In this document: in pieces, positions 43,359 to 51,190 of the stretch | Layout of the letters: each line of letters starts with the position of its first letter | Numbering within the stretch: position 1 is the first letter of the stretch | Program-made: the position numbers and the translations under genes | Origin: Mesorhizobium huakuii | GTDB lineage: Bacteria > Pseudomonadota > Alphaproteobacteria > Rhizobiales > Rhizobiaceae | Direction of reading: 5' to 3' | Length of the DNA stretch: 64,000 nucleotides | Assembly (NCBI RefSeq): GCF_030160235.1 | Contig: NZ_BSNY01000018.1 | Span: 1 to 64,000, forward strand | Notes under the pieces: model-generated | Database searches by the model: none | Seen by the model: only the letters and a program-made list of their open reading frames with translations | What the model was told of the DNA's origin: nothing

Positions 43359-44717
43359 CTAGCTGCTTGCCAGCGGCAACCTCACGTCGACCACCAGACC
43401 GCCGGCCGCGCCATCCCGCAGGGTGACGCGGCCGCCGGCGTTTTCGACGACCTCGCGCACGATAGCGAGCCCCAGCCCGCTGCCCTCCTCGGTCGAGCCG
43501 GCGATGCGGTAGAAGCGCTCGAACACGTGATCCCGCTCATCCACCGGAATGCCGGGCCCGTCGTCGGTGACCGTCAGCACGGCTTCGCCGTCGACGGCCG
43601 CCAGCCTCACGGTGACGCTGCCGCCTGACGAGGAGTAGCGCAGCGCATTGTCGACGAGGTTGACGATCATCTCGCGCAGCATGGTGCCGTCACTGATGAC
43701 CGGCACCGGGCCGGCCTCCTCGAGGCCGAGATCGACGTTGCGGCTGACGGCGATCGGCGCATGGGTTTCCAGAACCTGGCGAGCCGCTTCGGTCAGGTCG
43801 ACACGGTCGGCACGCGGCCGTCGGCTGCCCGGCTCGGCTCTCGACAAGGTCAGCAGCTGTTCGGCAAGCCGTGCCAGGCGGCCGGAACTCGCCTGCAAGG
43901 CCACCAGCGCCTCGTGGCGGGCATCGGGGAGGGTTTCTCGCAGCGCGTAGCTCGCCTGCGTCGACAGCAGCGCCAGCGGCGTGCGCAACTGGTGCGCGGC
44001 ATTGGCGACGAAGCGCCGTTGCGACGCCATCTGCCCCCGCACGCGTGCCATATAGGCGTTGAGCGCATCGATTAGCGGGCGGATTTCACTCTGCGCGCCC
44101 TGCACCTCCACCGGGTCGAGGTCGCTGCGGTTCGGCGAACGCACCGCGTCGCGCAGCCTGATGAGCGGCGCCAGGCCCCGATGCAGGCCAAGGAGCACGA
44201 AGAGGCCTGCGATCGCCACCAGCGCCAACTGCTGGGCAAAGGCGCCGATCCAGAGACGCCGCACCATCGCGTCATGTCCGGCAAGGGTGACGCCGACGGT
44301 AACCGATATCGGCGAATCCTCACCGGCGCCGACCACGCCCTGGCTGAAGGTGAGCAGCCGCAGCCGGTGGTCGCGATAGGTTGCCTCGGTGCTGGACGGC
44401 GTCAATGCCTCCGGCAGATTGGGATAGCCGGTGAGCAGCCGCCCTCTGGCAGTCTTGACATGGTAGTAGACGCTGTCGCGGTCGCCCGTATCGAACATCT
44501 CGATCGCTGCCGGCGGTATCGTGGCATCGAGCACGCCGTCGGTCATGGCGACCTGCTCGGCGATGGTCCGCGCCGAGCCGAGCAGCATTCGGTCGGTGAC
44601 CAGGTTGGCGGTGGCCAGCGCGCTGCCGTGGCTGGTCCATAGATTGATGGTGGCAAGTCCGGCGAGCGGCAGCACCACCCATGCCAACAATTGCAGGCGG
44701 AGGCTATTGATCTTCAT
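43359..44717 (-). CDS. sensor histidine kinase (TctE-like)
   Basis: 452 aa from ATG at 44717. Two transmembrane helices (about residues 9-26 and 160-178) bracket a periplasmic sensor of the type seen in TctE/QseC kinases. A HAMP-like stretch leads to the dimerisation helix with His242 (FVANAAHQLRTPLALL). The ATPase core has N-box ENL-like LVDNALRYS, DDGPGIP and GSGLGLAI. It partners with the response regulator whose 3' end overlaps it by 14 bp. TctDE controls tricarboxylate uptake in Salmonella; the signal here may concern the neighbouring ABC importer. Confidence 0.9.
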   Translation of the reverse strand: MKINSLRLQLLAWVVLPLAGLATINLWTSHGSALATANLVTDRMLLGSARTIAEQVAMTDGVLDATIPPAAIEMFDTGDRDSVYYHVKTARGRLLTGYPNLPEALTPSSTEATYRDHRLRLLTFSQGVVGAGEDSPISVTVGVTLAGHDAMVRRLWIGAFAQQLALVAIAGLFVLLGLHRGLAPLIRLRDAVRSPNRSDLDPVEVQGAQSEIRPLIDALNAYMARVRGQMASQRRFVANAAHQLRTPLALLSTQASYALRETLPDARHEALVALQASSGRLARLAEQLLTLSRAEPGSRRPRADRVDLTEAARQVLETHAPIAVSRNVDLGLEEAGPVPVISDGTMLREMIVNLVDNALRYSSSGGSVTVRLAAVDGEAVLTVTDDGPGIPVDERDHVFERFYRIAGSTEEGSGLGLAIVREVVENAGGRVTLRDGAAGGLVVDVRLPLASS

Positions 44718-45375
44718 GGCGCAAGAGATAGCCGAGGCCACGCAAGGTGGCGATCTGGACCCGTGAGCCTTCGAGCTTCTTGCGCACGCGATGCACATAG
44801 ATCTCGATGGCGCTGGGGTCGGCATCGGTCTCGAAATCGTATATCGCCGCCGAAAGTGCCGCCTTGCTCACCGTGCGTCCGGCCTTCACCATCAATTGCT
44901 CCAGCACCGCATGTTCGCGAGGTGTGAGCGCCAGTGGTTCACCGGCGAGCGAAAACAGCCTTGTGTTGGTGTCGAAGACGAGATCGCCGCAGGCAACGAC
45001 AGGCGCGGTGCGGTCATTGGCGCGTCGCAGTTGCGCCCGGATGCGGGCCTCGAGCTCCTCGATCTGGAATGGCTTGGCCAGATAGTCGTCGGCGCCTTCA
45101 TTGAGGCCCTTGACCCTGCCGTCGAGGCTGGCATTGGCGGTCAGCACGATCACCGGCACCCGGTTGCCGCGCGCCCGCAGCGTGCGCAGCACTTCCATCC
45201 CGCTCATTCTCGGCAGCGCCAGGTCGAGGATGACAAGCGCGTGGTCGCCCGCCGCCAGTGCGTGCTCGACATCCTCGCCGTCATGGACGATGTCGACCAC
45301 GTAGTTCGCCTGGCGCAAGGTCTTGCCCAACCAGTCGGCCAGTTCGCGATTGTCCTCAACAAGCAGCAGTCGCAT
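44704..45375 (-). CDS. OmpR-type response regulator (TctD-like)
   Basis: 223 aa from ATG at 45375. The receiver domain has the acidic pair ED near residue 8, phospho-acceptor D51 (VILDLALP) and Lys in YLAKPF. The C-terminal winged helix includes LTPREHAVLEQL, SAIEIYVHRVRKKL and TLRGLGYLL. It overlaps the kinase gene by 14 bp, so the pair is co-translated. The region before it (45376-45853) holds the start of the DUF680 array. Confidence 0.93.
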   Translation of the reverse strand: MRLLLVEDNRELADWLGKTLRQANYVVDIVHDGEDVEHALAAGDHALVILDLALPRMSGMEVLRTLRARGNRVPVIVLTANASLDGRVKGLNEGADDYLAKPFQIEELEARIRAQLRRANDRTAPVVACGDLVFDTNTRLFSLAGEPLALTPREHAVLEQLMVKAGRTVSKAALSAAIYDFETDADPSAIEIYVHRVRKKLEGSRVQIATLRGLGYLLRHEDQ

Positions 45376-45553
45376 GTCTATTGCAGCCCGGATCCATCTT
45401 CCAGCGGAACACCTGAGGCTTGATGGCCGCGGCGCCCCTGATTTCTCCTGAATGAGCGACAGTATCGCGCTCAACGCAAGACAAATACGGTCTTGGCGAG
45501 GGGTAACCGCGGGCCCTTGCAGGTCTCGATCAACCTATTTTCTTGCCTTAATC

Positions 45554-45572
45554 GAACCGAACGGTTCGGTTC
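45554..45572. promoter_or_regulatory. palindromic site upstream of the DUF680 array
   Basis: GAACCGAAC-G-GTTCGGTTC: perfect 9-bp arms around one base, followed at once by TTGACA (45576-45581), a possible -35 box. A close relative, GAACCGATCGGTTC, stands before the fourth paralogue. These look like operators of one dimeric repressor. Apart from this and the leader hairpin, 45376-45853 holds nothing I can support. Confidence 0.6.
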
Positions 45573-45778
45573 TGATTGACAGATTGTACCGCAAACAGTG
45601 AACGATGGCCTCCAAAAGCGCTTCGGTTTTGTTGGAGACGATGAGCCTAATATGCTGAAATTGTTGCGTAAATCCAGATGAAATTTCCGCACTGCAATAT
45701 GCATTGTCTATAATATAAGAAAATTCTGCAAAGCCGGCGCGACTGGTAATCCCAAAAGGCATTGCCTACTTCGGGGTG

Positions 45779-45825
45779 GTCCGAGCGACGCGAAATTCCT
45801 CCCAAGGGCACGCCACTAGACGGAC
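45779..45825 (+). other. leader hairpin 1 with CCTCCCAA loop
   Basis: GTCCG (45779-45783) pairs with CGGAC (45821-45825); between them TCCTCCCAAG lies at 45797-45806. The hairpin is in the 5' leader of the first paralogue, with GGAG of the ribosome site about 17 bp further on. The stem is shorter than that of the matching leader at 46914. The loop can pair with a Shine-Dalgarno sequence. Confidence 0.5.
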
Positions 45826-45853
45826 AGGACAGATAAATACTGGAGTAAAGAAA

Positions 45854-46057
45854 ATGACCAAGATCGCTCTCACCGCCGCCGCCATCCTCGTTGCCACGGG
45901 CACCGCTTTCGCCGGCAGCGACAACTTCGACCGGGACCACGCCAATCAGTCCGCCGTCGCCGTCGACCATTCGGTCACCGCTTCGATCTCGAAGTCGACC
46001 GTAGCGGCCCAGGCTCAGGCTCCGCAGGGCGCCGACCGCAACCTCTTCGGCCGCTAA
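45854..46057 (+). CDS. DUF680-like small exported protein, paralogue 1
   Basis: 67 aa from ATG 45854 with GGAG at 45842. The signal peptide MTKIALTAAAILVATGTAFA (20 residues) is nearly the same in paralogues 1-4 of the array. The mature peptide, GSDNFDRDHANQ... ending GADRNLFGR, is short, polar and without Cys. I recall such sequences as DUF680, a family almost confined to Mesorhizobium. The function is unknown; the export signal and abundance of copies suggest an envelope or secreted role. It begins a tandem block of three genes. Confidence 0.85.
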   Translation: MTKIALTAAAILVATGTAFAGSDNFDRDHANQSAVAVDHSVTASISKSTVAAQAQAPQGADRNLFGR

Positions 46058-46103
46058 TCGCGACTGCCGACATCAACCCAATTTGAATTCAGGAGTACTT
46101 AAA

Positions 46104-46313
46104 ATGACCAAGATCGCTCTTACCGCCGCCGCCATCCTCGTTGCCACCGGCACGGCTTTCGCCGGCAGCGACAACTTCGACCGGGACAACGCCAATCAGT
46201 CCGCTGTTGCTGTCGACCAGTCGACCACCGCTTCGATCTCGAAGTCGACCGTAGCGGCTCAGGCTCAGCCTCAGGCTCCGCAGGGCGCCGATCGCAACCT
46301 CTTCGGCCGCTAA
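46104..46313 (+). CDS. DUF680-like small exported protein, paralogue 2
   Basis: 69 aa from ATG 46104 with AGGAG 8 bp before. It differs from paralogue 1 at only a few mature residues (RDNANQ for RDHANQ, a PQ insertion), so the two arose by a recent tandem duplication of about 250 bp that includes the TGAATTCAGGAGTACTTAAA ribosome-site region. The same signal peptide is present. Confidence 0.85.
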   Translation: MTKIALTAAAILVATGTAFAGSDNFDRDNANQSAVAVDQSTTASISKSTVAAQAQPQAPQGADRNLFGR

Positions 46314-46361
46314 ATCGCGACTGTCGATATCAACCGAAACTTGAATTCAGGAGTACTTAAA

Positions 46362-46604
46362 ATGACCAAGATCGCTCTCACCGCCGCCGCCATCCTCGTC
46401 GCCACGGGCACTGCTTTTGCCGGCAGCGACAATTATGGCTCCAGCAATTATGGATCCAACAACGTCAACCAGCCGGTTGCAAACCAGTCGTCCTCCAACA
46501 TCGACACCACGTATACCGGTTCGATCGTGAAGTCCTTGAAGGCACAGGGCGACGCCAATGCCAATGTGCCGGCTCAGTCGGGCCAGGGCATCTGGGGCCG
46601 TTAA
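46362..46604 (+). CDS. DUF680-like small exported protein, paralogue 3
   Basis: 80 aa from ATG 46362. The leader and signal peptide are as in paralogue 2, but the mature part has diverged: GSDNYGSSNYGSNNVNQPV, and it ends SGQGIWGR, like paralogue 4 (QGIWGN). A rho-independent terminator follows, so paralogues 1-3 are probably one transcript. Confidence 0.85.
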   Translation: MTKIALTAAAILVATGTAFAGSDNYGSSNYGSNNVNQPVANQSSSNIDTTYTGSIVKSLKAQGDANANVPAQSGQGIWGR

Positions 46605-46628
46605 TTCCTTTAATCCCCGGAAGACGAC

Positions 46629-46665
46629 AAAGAGCGGTGGGCCTGGCCCGCCGCTCTTGTTTTTT
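46629..46665 (+). terminator. rho-independent terminator after paralogue 3
   Basis: AAGAGCGG (46630-46637) and CCGCTCTT (46651-46658) form the base of a stem that continues with GGG/CCC inside, followed by G and six T residues. A near copy follows paralogue 4. Confidence 0.85.
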
Positions 46666-46693
46666 ATGCATGCGGTTGCGCCGATCGGAAATC

Positions 46694-46707
46694 GAACCGA
46701 TCGGTTC
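46694..46707. promoter_or_regulatory. GAACCGATCGGTTC palindrome
   Basis: A perfect 14-bp palindrome after the first transcript terminator and before paralogue 4; TTGAC follows at 46716. It matches the core of the site at 45554. The rest of 46605-46990 holds a possible promoter (TTGACA at 46815) and the leader hairpin, but no gene. Confidence 0.6.
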
Positions 46708-46913
46708 AAGTTATGTTGACGAACCGTGAGCGGACGGTCGACGCCGGCTCGGTGAATTGCCACAATGTGCAATGCTGGTTTCCAATAACCATATGATATT
46801 TATCAAATAATTTTTTGACACTTGATCCCATGGCCAAAATTCAAGGTCTGGATTCGGCGTGTGATGGAACATCTTCGTGATTGGAAGTCGGCAAACGAAA
46901 AACCCACTTCCAG

Positions 46914-46966
46914 CCTGTCCGAGCGACGCGAAATTCCTCCCAAGGGCACGCCACTAGACGGACAGG
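46914..46966 (+). other. leader hairpin 2 with CCTCCCAA loop
   Basis: CCTGTCCG (46914-46921) and CGGACAGG (46959-46966) are perfect 8-bp arms; the loop carries TCCTCCCAAG at 46935-46944. From 46917 to the ATG at 46991 the sequence is almost identical to leader 1, but its stem is stronger. The ribosome site GGAG lies 13 bp beyond the stem. Confidence 0.6.
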
Positions 46967-46990
46967 ACAGATAAATACTGGAGTACGAAA

Positions 46991-47224
46991 ATGACCAAGA
47001 TCGCACTTACCGCTGCTGCCATCCTCATTGCCACGGGCAGCGCCTTTGCCGGTAGCGACCATTATGGCTCGGACAACGTCAACCAGCCGGCCATCACGGC
47101 GCCCGCTGGCAACATTGACCGCAGCCACACGGCTTCGATCCGCAAGCCGGTCGAGCATCACGGCTTCAAGCTGACGCCCGATTCGGTCCAGCCGGAATCC
47201 GGCCAGGGCATCTGGGGCAACTAA
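46991..47224 (+). CDS. DUF680-like small exported protein, paralogue 4
   Basis: 77 aa from ATG 46991. Signal peptide MTKIALTAAAILIATGSAFA, mature start GSDHYGSDNVNQP and C-terminus SGQGIWGN. It has its own leader hairpin and terminator, so it is a separate transcript. The mature part is basic in the middle (RKPVEHHGFKL) and Cys-free. Confidence 0.85.
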   Translation: MTKIALTAAAILIATGSAFAGSDHYGSDNVNQPAITAPAGNIDRSHTASIRKPVEHHGFKLTPDSVQPESGQGIWGN

Positions 47225-47252
47225 GCCAACGCTCAAGCAGGCCTCGACGACA

Positions 47253-47288
47253 AAGAGCGGTGGGTTTGACCCGCCGCTCTTGCTTTTT
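47253..47288 (+). terminator. rho-independent terminator after paralogue 4
   Basis: AAGAGCGG (47253-47260) and CCGCTCTT (47274-47281) with GGG/CCC inside and five T residues at 47284-47288. The sequence is a near copy of the terminator after paralogue 3, so the duplication took the terminator along. Confidence 0.85.
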
Positions 47289-47389
47289 GCGTAGCAGGCC
47301 AGGCACGGGCCGGCGTCGGTTCGAGCAGCCAGGTCTTCGCACCCGACATAAAAAGCGCCACCTCCAGGAATAAAACCGGATGGCCTCGG

Positions 47390-47441
47390 GTCTCATCTCC
47401 AGCGGAACCGTCCTCCCAAGACGCCGCCCAACGGATGAGAC
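47390..47441 (+). other. leader hairpin 3 with CCTCCCAA loop and changed stem
   Basis: GTCTCATC (47390-47397) and GATGAGAC (47434-47441) form a perfect 8-bp outer stem of different sequence from leaders 1 and 2. Inside, CGTC-CTCCCAA-GACG (47409-47423) makes a 4-bp inner stem with a 7-nt loop. The ribosome site AGGAG begins on the next base (47442), so folding and translation are linked in space. Confidence 0.6.
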
Positions 47442-47452
47442 AGGAGATTGAA

Positions 47453-47691
47453 ATGAACAAGATTGCTATCGCTATATCCGCCATCCTCCTTGCGACCGGC
47501 GGCGCCTTTGCCGGCAGTGACCATTATGGCTCCGACAATGCCAACCAGCCGGTTGCCTCGATTGCCGGCGTGGATCATGCCGCCACCAGCGCGGTCAAGG
47601 ACACGGATGCGGCCGGGCGCAAGGTCGCCGATACCAGGATGAAGACCACCACCGACTGGCCAGAACCCGGCCAGGTATCTGGGGCAACTGA
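47453..47691 (+). pseudogene. DUF680-like paralogue 5, C-terminal frameshift
   Basis: Starts at ATG 47453 with signal peptide MNKIAIAISAILLATGGAFA and mature start GSDHYGSDNANQPV. Near the end the DNA reads CCCGGCCAGGTATCTGGGGC; the paralogues suggest CAGGGTATC, giving PGQGIWGN and a TGA at 47689-47691. With one G missing at 47674-47675 the frame runs on far into the antisense of the next gene (to 48361). Either the gene has lost its normal C-terminus or a base was dropped in sequencing. Confidence 0.75.
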
Positions 47692-47738
47692 GGTTTTTGG
47701 GCGCCGCGGGCTTGCCCGCCGCATGCCCGGCAGGACTC

Positions 47739-48248
47739 TCAGCTCAGATCCTTCGGGCGCAGGCAATGCGTCAGTCGTGCCACCGAAAGGCCAGACCAGT
47801 CGCCGTCGAAGACAAAACGCGCAATGGCTGCCGTGGGGAATTTTTCCTCGAGCCTCTTGTGGGCTCTGGCCTCCGAGCCTGATCCGGCAAGCTGTTTCGC
47901 CAGATCCTCCAGGCCCGGATTGTGGCCAACCACCGCCACGCAGCCGCTTGATGGGTCGACTTTGCGAATCTGGCTCAGAATATCCGCCGCCGATGCCTCG
48001 TAGAGCGCTTCGGCAAACACGACCCGGGGATGGGCCGGCAGTTCCGCGGCGACCAGCCGCCAGGTATCACGGGTGCGCAGCGCCGACGACACCAGCACCT
48101 GATCCGGCAGCCAGTCGCGCGCAGCAAGCTCCAGCCCCATCAATTTGGCCGCCTTCAGTCCGCGTTGTGCCAGCGGCCGGTCGAAATCATCGAGAGCAGG
48201 GTCGTCCCAGCTCGACTTGGCGTGACGTAGGAGAAGAAGCTCTTTCAT
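47739..48248 (-). CDS. SixA-like histidine phosphatase
   Basis: 169 aa from ATG at 48248. Histidine phosphatase superfamily: the phosphorylated His is in LLLRHAKSSWDD, a second His in VVGHNPGLEDL. E. coli SixA removes phosphate from phosphohistidine proteins; this branch is also found with unknown phosphoester substrates. Its ATG overlaps the stop of the upstream gene (ATGA, 48246-48249 region), so it belongs to the purM-purN operon end. Confidence 0.88.
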   Translation of the reverse strand: MKELLLLRHAKSSWDDPALDDFDRPLAQRGLKAAKLMGLELAARDWLPDQVLVSSALRTRDTWRLVAAELPAHPRVVFAEALYEASAADILSQIRKVDPSSGCVAVVGHNPGLEDLAKQLAGSGSEARAHKRLEEKFPTAAIARFVFDGDWSGLSVARLTHCLRPKDLS

Positions 48249-48589
48249 CAATTGGAGTCCGACCAAGGAATGTCGGCATGAAAGTCCTTGCCATATCCAC
48301 CGCCGTGCCTCGTGCCGGCTTCGGTATCGAAAGCCGCTGCCAACTGGCCGTGGATGAATAGGCCGACACGCCGTTCACCGTTGTCCCATTTAACGACGAT
48401 GTCGGTTTCGGCGATAGACCAGGCTCCGGATCGAATGCGTATTATGCCGATGATTGGCCCGATGGTTTTGCTCTGCATTTCACAGAGGTAAAAATAAGCA
48501 GCGGCGTTTTGTGGGTCTCCCGCCTCGTCATATTCGAAAACGCCGGCCAGGTCGCCTTTCGTCCGGATCGCGCTGTCGAAAACGTCCAT
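48248..48589 (-). CDS. hypothetical protein, operon-embedded
   Basis: 113 aa from ATG at 48589. An alpha/beta mix without signal peptide or membrane segment; it has WSIAETDIVVKWDNGERRVGLFIHGQLAAAF and ends DIPWSDSN. No family recognised, though similar short proteins occur in rhizobia. It lies 10 bp after purN and overlaps the sixA-like start by 4 bp, which supports real translation. Confidence 0.7.
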   Translation of the reverse strand: MDVFDSAIRTKGDLAGVFEYDEAGDPQNAAAYFYLCEMQSKTIGPIIGIIRIRSGAWSIAETDIVVKWDNGERRVGLFIHGQLAAAFDTEAGTRHGGGYGKDFHADIPWSDSN

Positions 48590-48599
48590 TGGCCCCGGC

Positions 48600-49307
48600 T
48601 CAGGGCGTGATCCGCGCCAGATGCTCCAGATCGGCTTCCTCACGCAACGGATCGGGCGCCATCACCACCGAGGTGTCGTTGTCGGCATCGTCGGCAAAGT
48701 GGGCGAGCACCGCGCGCCCGGCCTCCATACGCGCCTTGCCTTCGGCGACCAGCCCGAGCGCCAGCGGATAAAGCCGGTGCTCGGCCTTCAGGACCCGGGC
48801 AGCCAGCGTATCGGCATTGTCGCCGACCATCACCGGCACGGCGGCCTGGGCGATGATCGGCCCGTCATCCATCTCCGACGTGACGAAATGCACGGTGCAG
48901 CCATGGATGCGCAGGCCCGCGGCCAGCGCGCGCGCATGGGTGTCGAGGCCCTTGAATGCCGGCAGCAGGGCAGGGTGGATGTTGATCATCCGGCCCTGCC
49001 ATTTCTGGACGAAGCCGGAGGAGAGGATGCGCATGTAGCCGGCCAGCGCGACGATCTCGGCATTGAAGGCGGCGAGTGCGGCGTCGATCGCCGCGTCATG
49101 CGCCTGCTTGCTGCCATGGTCGGCGCGGGCAATGACCTGCGTGGCGATGCCGCGCGCCCTGGCTATGCCGAGGCCTGGGGCATCGGCCTTGTCGGAAATC
49201 ACGCCGACGATCTCGGCGGGGAAGGCCGGGTCGCTGGCCGCGGCGATCAGCGCGGTCATGTTGGAACCGCGCCCCGAGATCAGAACGACCGTGCGTTTCC
49301 TGCTCAT
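48600..49307 (-). CDS. purN: phosphoribosylglycinamide formyltransferase
   Basis: 235 aa from ATG at 49307. PurN adds a formyl group from 10-formyl-THF to GAR in purine synthesis. GRGSNMTAL near the start binds the phosphate, and [21 protein letters not shown] holds the active-site His and neighbours; the Asp of the family is in SEMDDGPII. The protein is longer than E. coli PurN (212) with a C-terminal extension. It overlaps purM by 4 bp. Confidence 0.95.
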   Translation of the reverse strand: MSRKRTVVLISGRGSNMTALIAAASDPAFPAEIVGVISDKADAPGLGIARARGIATQVIARADHGSKQAHDAAIDAALAAFNAEIVALAGYMRILSSGFVQKWQGRMINIHPALLPAFKGLDTHARALAAGLRIHGCTVHFVTSEMDDGPIIAQAAVPVMVGDNADTLAARVLKAEHRLYPLALGLVAEGKARMEAGRAVLAHFADDADNDTSVVMAPDPLREEADLEHLARITP

Positions 49308-50428
49308 AGGCCGATCGAGCCCCGATAGATGACTCCGGCGTCGCGGCGCGGCACGATGCGGCCGATCGGCGTCACCGTCTCGCCGGCTTCCTGCAGCACG
49401 GCGGCGACCTGCGCTGCCTGGCCGGAAGCGACCGCAAGGATCATGCCGATGCCGCAATTGAAGGTGCGCATCATCTCTTCCGGCGCCACGCCACCGGTCT
49501 TGGCCAGCCACGAGAACACCGCCGGCACGTCGATGGCTTCCAGGTCCAGCTCGGCTGAAAAATCCTTGGGCAGCACGCGCGGAATGTTTTCCGGGAAACC
49601 GCCGCCGGTGATGTGCGCCAGCGCCTTGATGCCATGCGTGTTGCGAATGGCCTTGAGGATGGATTTGACGTAGATGCGGGTCGGTTCGAGCAGCGCCTCG
49701 GCCAGCGTCGCCTCGTCGTTGAATGGCGCCGGATCGCTCCACGCCAGGCCGCTGGCGGCGACGATGCGGCGCACCAGCGAAAAACCGTTCGAATGCAGGC
49801 CTGAGGAAGCGAGGCCCAAAAGCACGTCACCTTCGACGATATCGTCGGTGGGCAAAAGCTGGCCACGTTCGGCCGCGCCCACGGCAAAGCCGGCGAGGTC
49901 ATAGTCCTTGCCGTGATACATGCCGGGCATTTCCGCCGTCTCGCCGCCGATCAGCGCGCAACCAGCCTGCCGGCAGCCTTCGGCGATGCCGCCGACGATC
50001 GCCGCGCCCTGGTCAGGATCGAGCTTGCCGGTGGCGAAATAGTCGAGGAAGAACAGCGGTTCGGCGCCCTGCACGACGATGTCGTTGACGCACATCGCGA
50101 CGAGGTCGATACCGATCGTGTCATGTTTGCCGGCATCGATGGCGATCTTGAGCTTGGTGCCGACGCCATCATTGGCGGCAACCAGCACCGGATCGGTGAA
50201 GCCGGCCGCCTTGAGGTCGAACAGGCCGCCGAAACCGCCGATCTCGCCATCCGCACCTGGCCGGCGCGTGGAACGCACCAGCGGCTTGATCTTCTCGACC
50301 ATGAGATTGCCGGCATCGATATCGACGCCGGCCTCGGCATAGGTGAGCCCGTTCCTGCGCTTGCTCGTCTTGGGCTGGTCCGTTTTGGGCTGGCCCGTTT
50401 TGCGCTGGCTTGTGTCGCGCTTGCTCAT
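49304..50428 (-). CDS. purM: phosphoribosylformylglycinamidine cyclo-ligase
   Basis: 374 aa from ATG at 50428. PurM closes the imidazole ring to form AIR with ATP. Core motifs: [40 protein letters not shown], and GLHSNGFSL. The first 27 residues are an odd run of [18 protein letters not shown] repeats that is not part of the family; the real start may lie just after it. The stop overlaps purN (ATGA). It diverges from the CDP-alcohol phosphotransferase gene. Confidence 0.95.
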   Translation of the reverse strand: MSKRDTSQRKTGQPKTDQPKTSKRRNGLTYAEAGVDIDAGNLMVEKIKPLVRSTRRPGADGEIGGFGGLFDLKAAGFTDPVLVAANDGVGTKLKIAIDAGKHDTIGIDLVAMCVNDIVVQGAEPLFFLDYFATGKLDPDQGAAIVGGIAEGCRQAGCALIGGETAEMPGMYHGKDYDLAGFAVGAAERGQLLPTDDIVEGDVLLGLASSGLHSNGFSLVRRIVAASGLAWSDPAPFNDEATLAEALLEPTRIYVKSILKAIRNTHGIKALAHITGGGFPENIPRVLPKDFSAELDLEAIDVPAVFSWLAKTGGVAPEEMMRTFNCGIGMILAVASGQAAQVAAVLQEAGETVTPIGRIVPRRDAGVIYRGSIGL

Positions 50429-50632
50429 CGCAATTTTCCTGCTCGTTTGCGGGCTCTTCGCATGAACGGTTTCGGTCCGCAAGGATAACGGCCGAACCGG
50501 GCGGTATTTGGCCTGACAAAAGCGTGGATAGCCCGGCATGGCCCTGGTGATCGCACCTGGAGCCGGCTGTCCCTTGTCGCGGCTCTCCATCTCCTTCATC
50601 TATCCCGAAACGGCACACGGCGGGACAATGAG

Positions 50633-51190
50633 TTGACCATCCCCAATCTGATCACCATCCTGCGCCTTCTCCTGGTTCCTGCCGTGGTGCTGGCCATGCT
50701 GCAGGCCCGTTGGGACTGGGCCTTTGCCGGCTTCGTCATCGCGGGCGTCTCGGATGGTGTCGACGGCTTCATCGCCCGCCGTTTCAACCAGCAGTCAAGG
50801 CTCGGCGCCTATCTCGATCCGATGGCCGACAAGCTGCTTCTGGTTTCGGTATTCGTCGTCATGGGCTTCATCGGGCAGTTGCCGCTGTGGCTGGTGATCA
50901 CCATGGTGTCGCGCGATGCGCTGATCGTCTGCGCGGTCCTGTTGTCCACCGTGATGGCGCATCCGGTCGAGATAAAGCCGTTTCTGGTGTCGAAGGCCAA
51001 TACCGCCATCCAGATCGTGCTGGCGGCGGTCGTGCTGGGCGAGCTTGCCTTTGCCCTGCACCTAGACCCGCTGCGGCCAGCCCTCATATTGCTGTCCGGG
51101 GTCTTGACCGTGGCTTCGGCCGCAGCCTATCTCGTGGCTTGGCTGAGGCATATGAGCGGCTATGGCGAAGGCTCCAATCCAGACATCTGA
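50633..51190 (+). CDS. CDP-alcohol phosphatidyltransferase family protein
   Basis: 185 aa from TTG 50633, the only start compatible with TIPNLITILRLLLVP at the N-terminus. The signature DG-x2-AR-x8-G-x3-D-x3-D is complete (DGFIAR, then GAYLDPMADK). About five helices. It is a second paralogue beside pgsA at 15.2 kb and may be a cardiolipin- or phosphatidylserine-type enzyme; the headgroup cannot be told. It overlaps the next gene by 29 bp. Confidence 0.87.
   Translation: MTIPNLITILRLLLVPAVVLAMLQARWDWAFAGFVIAGVSDGVDGFIARRFNQQSRLGAYLDPMADKLLLVSVFVVMGFIGQLPLWLVITMVSRDALIVCAVLLSTVMAHPVEIKPFLVSKANTAIQIVLAAVVLGELAFALHLDPLRPALILLSGVLTVASAAAYLVAWLRHMSGYGEGSNPDI

Noticed and set aside
47435-48361. 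308-codon frame starting with a DUF680 signal peptide
   Set aside because: After the frameshift at 47674 it only reads through antisense DNA of the SixA-like gene.
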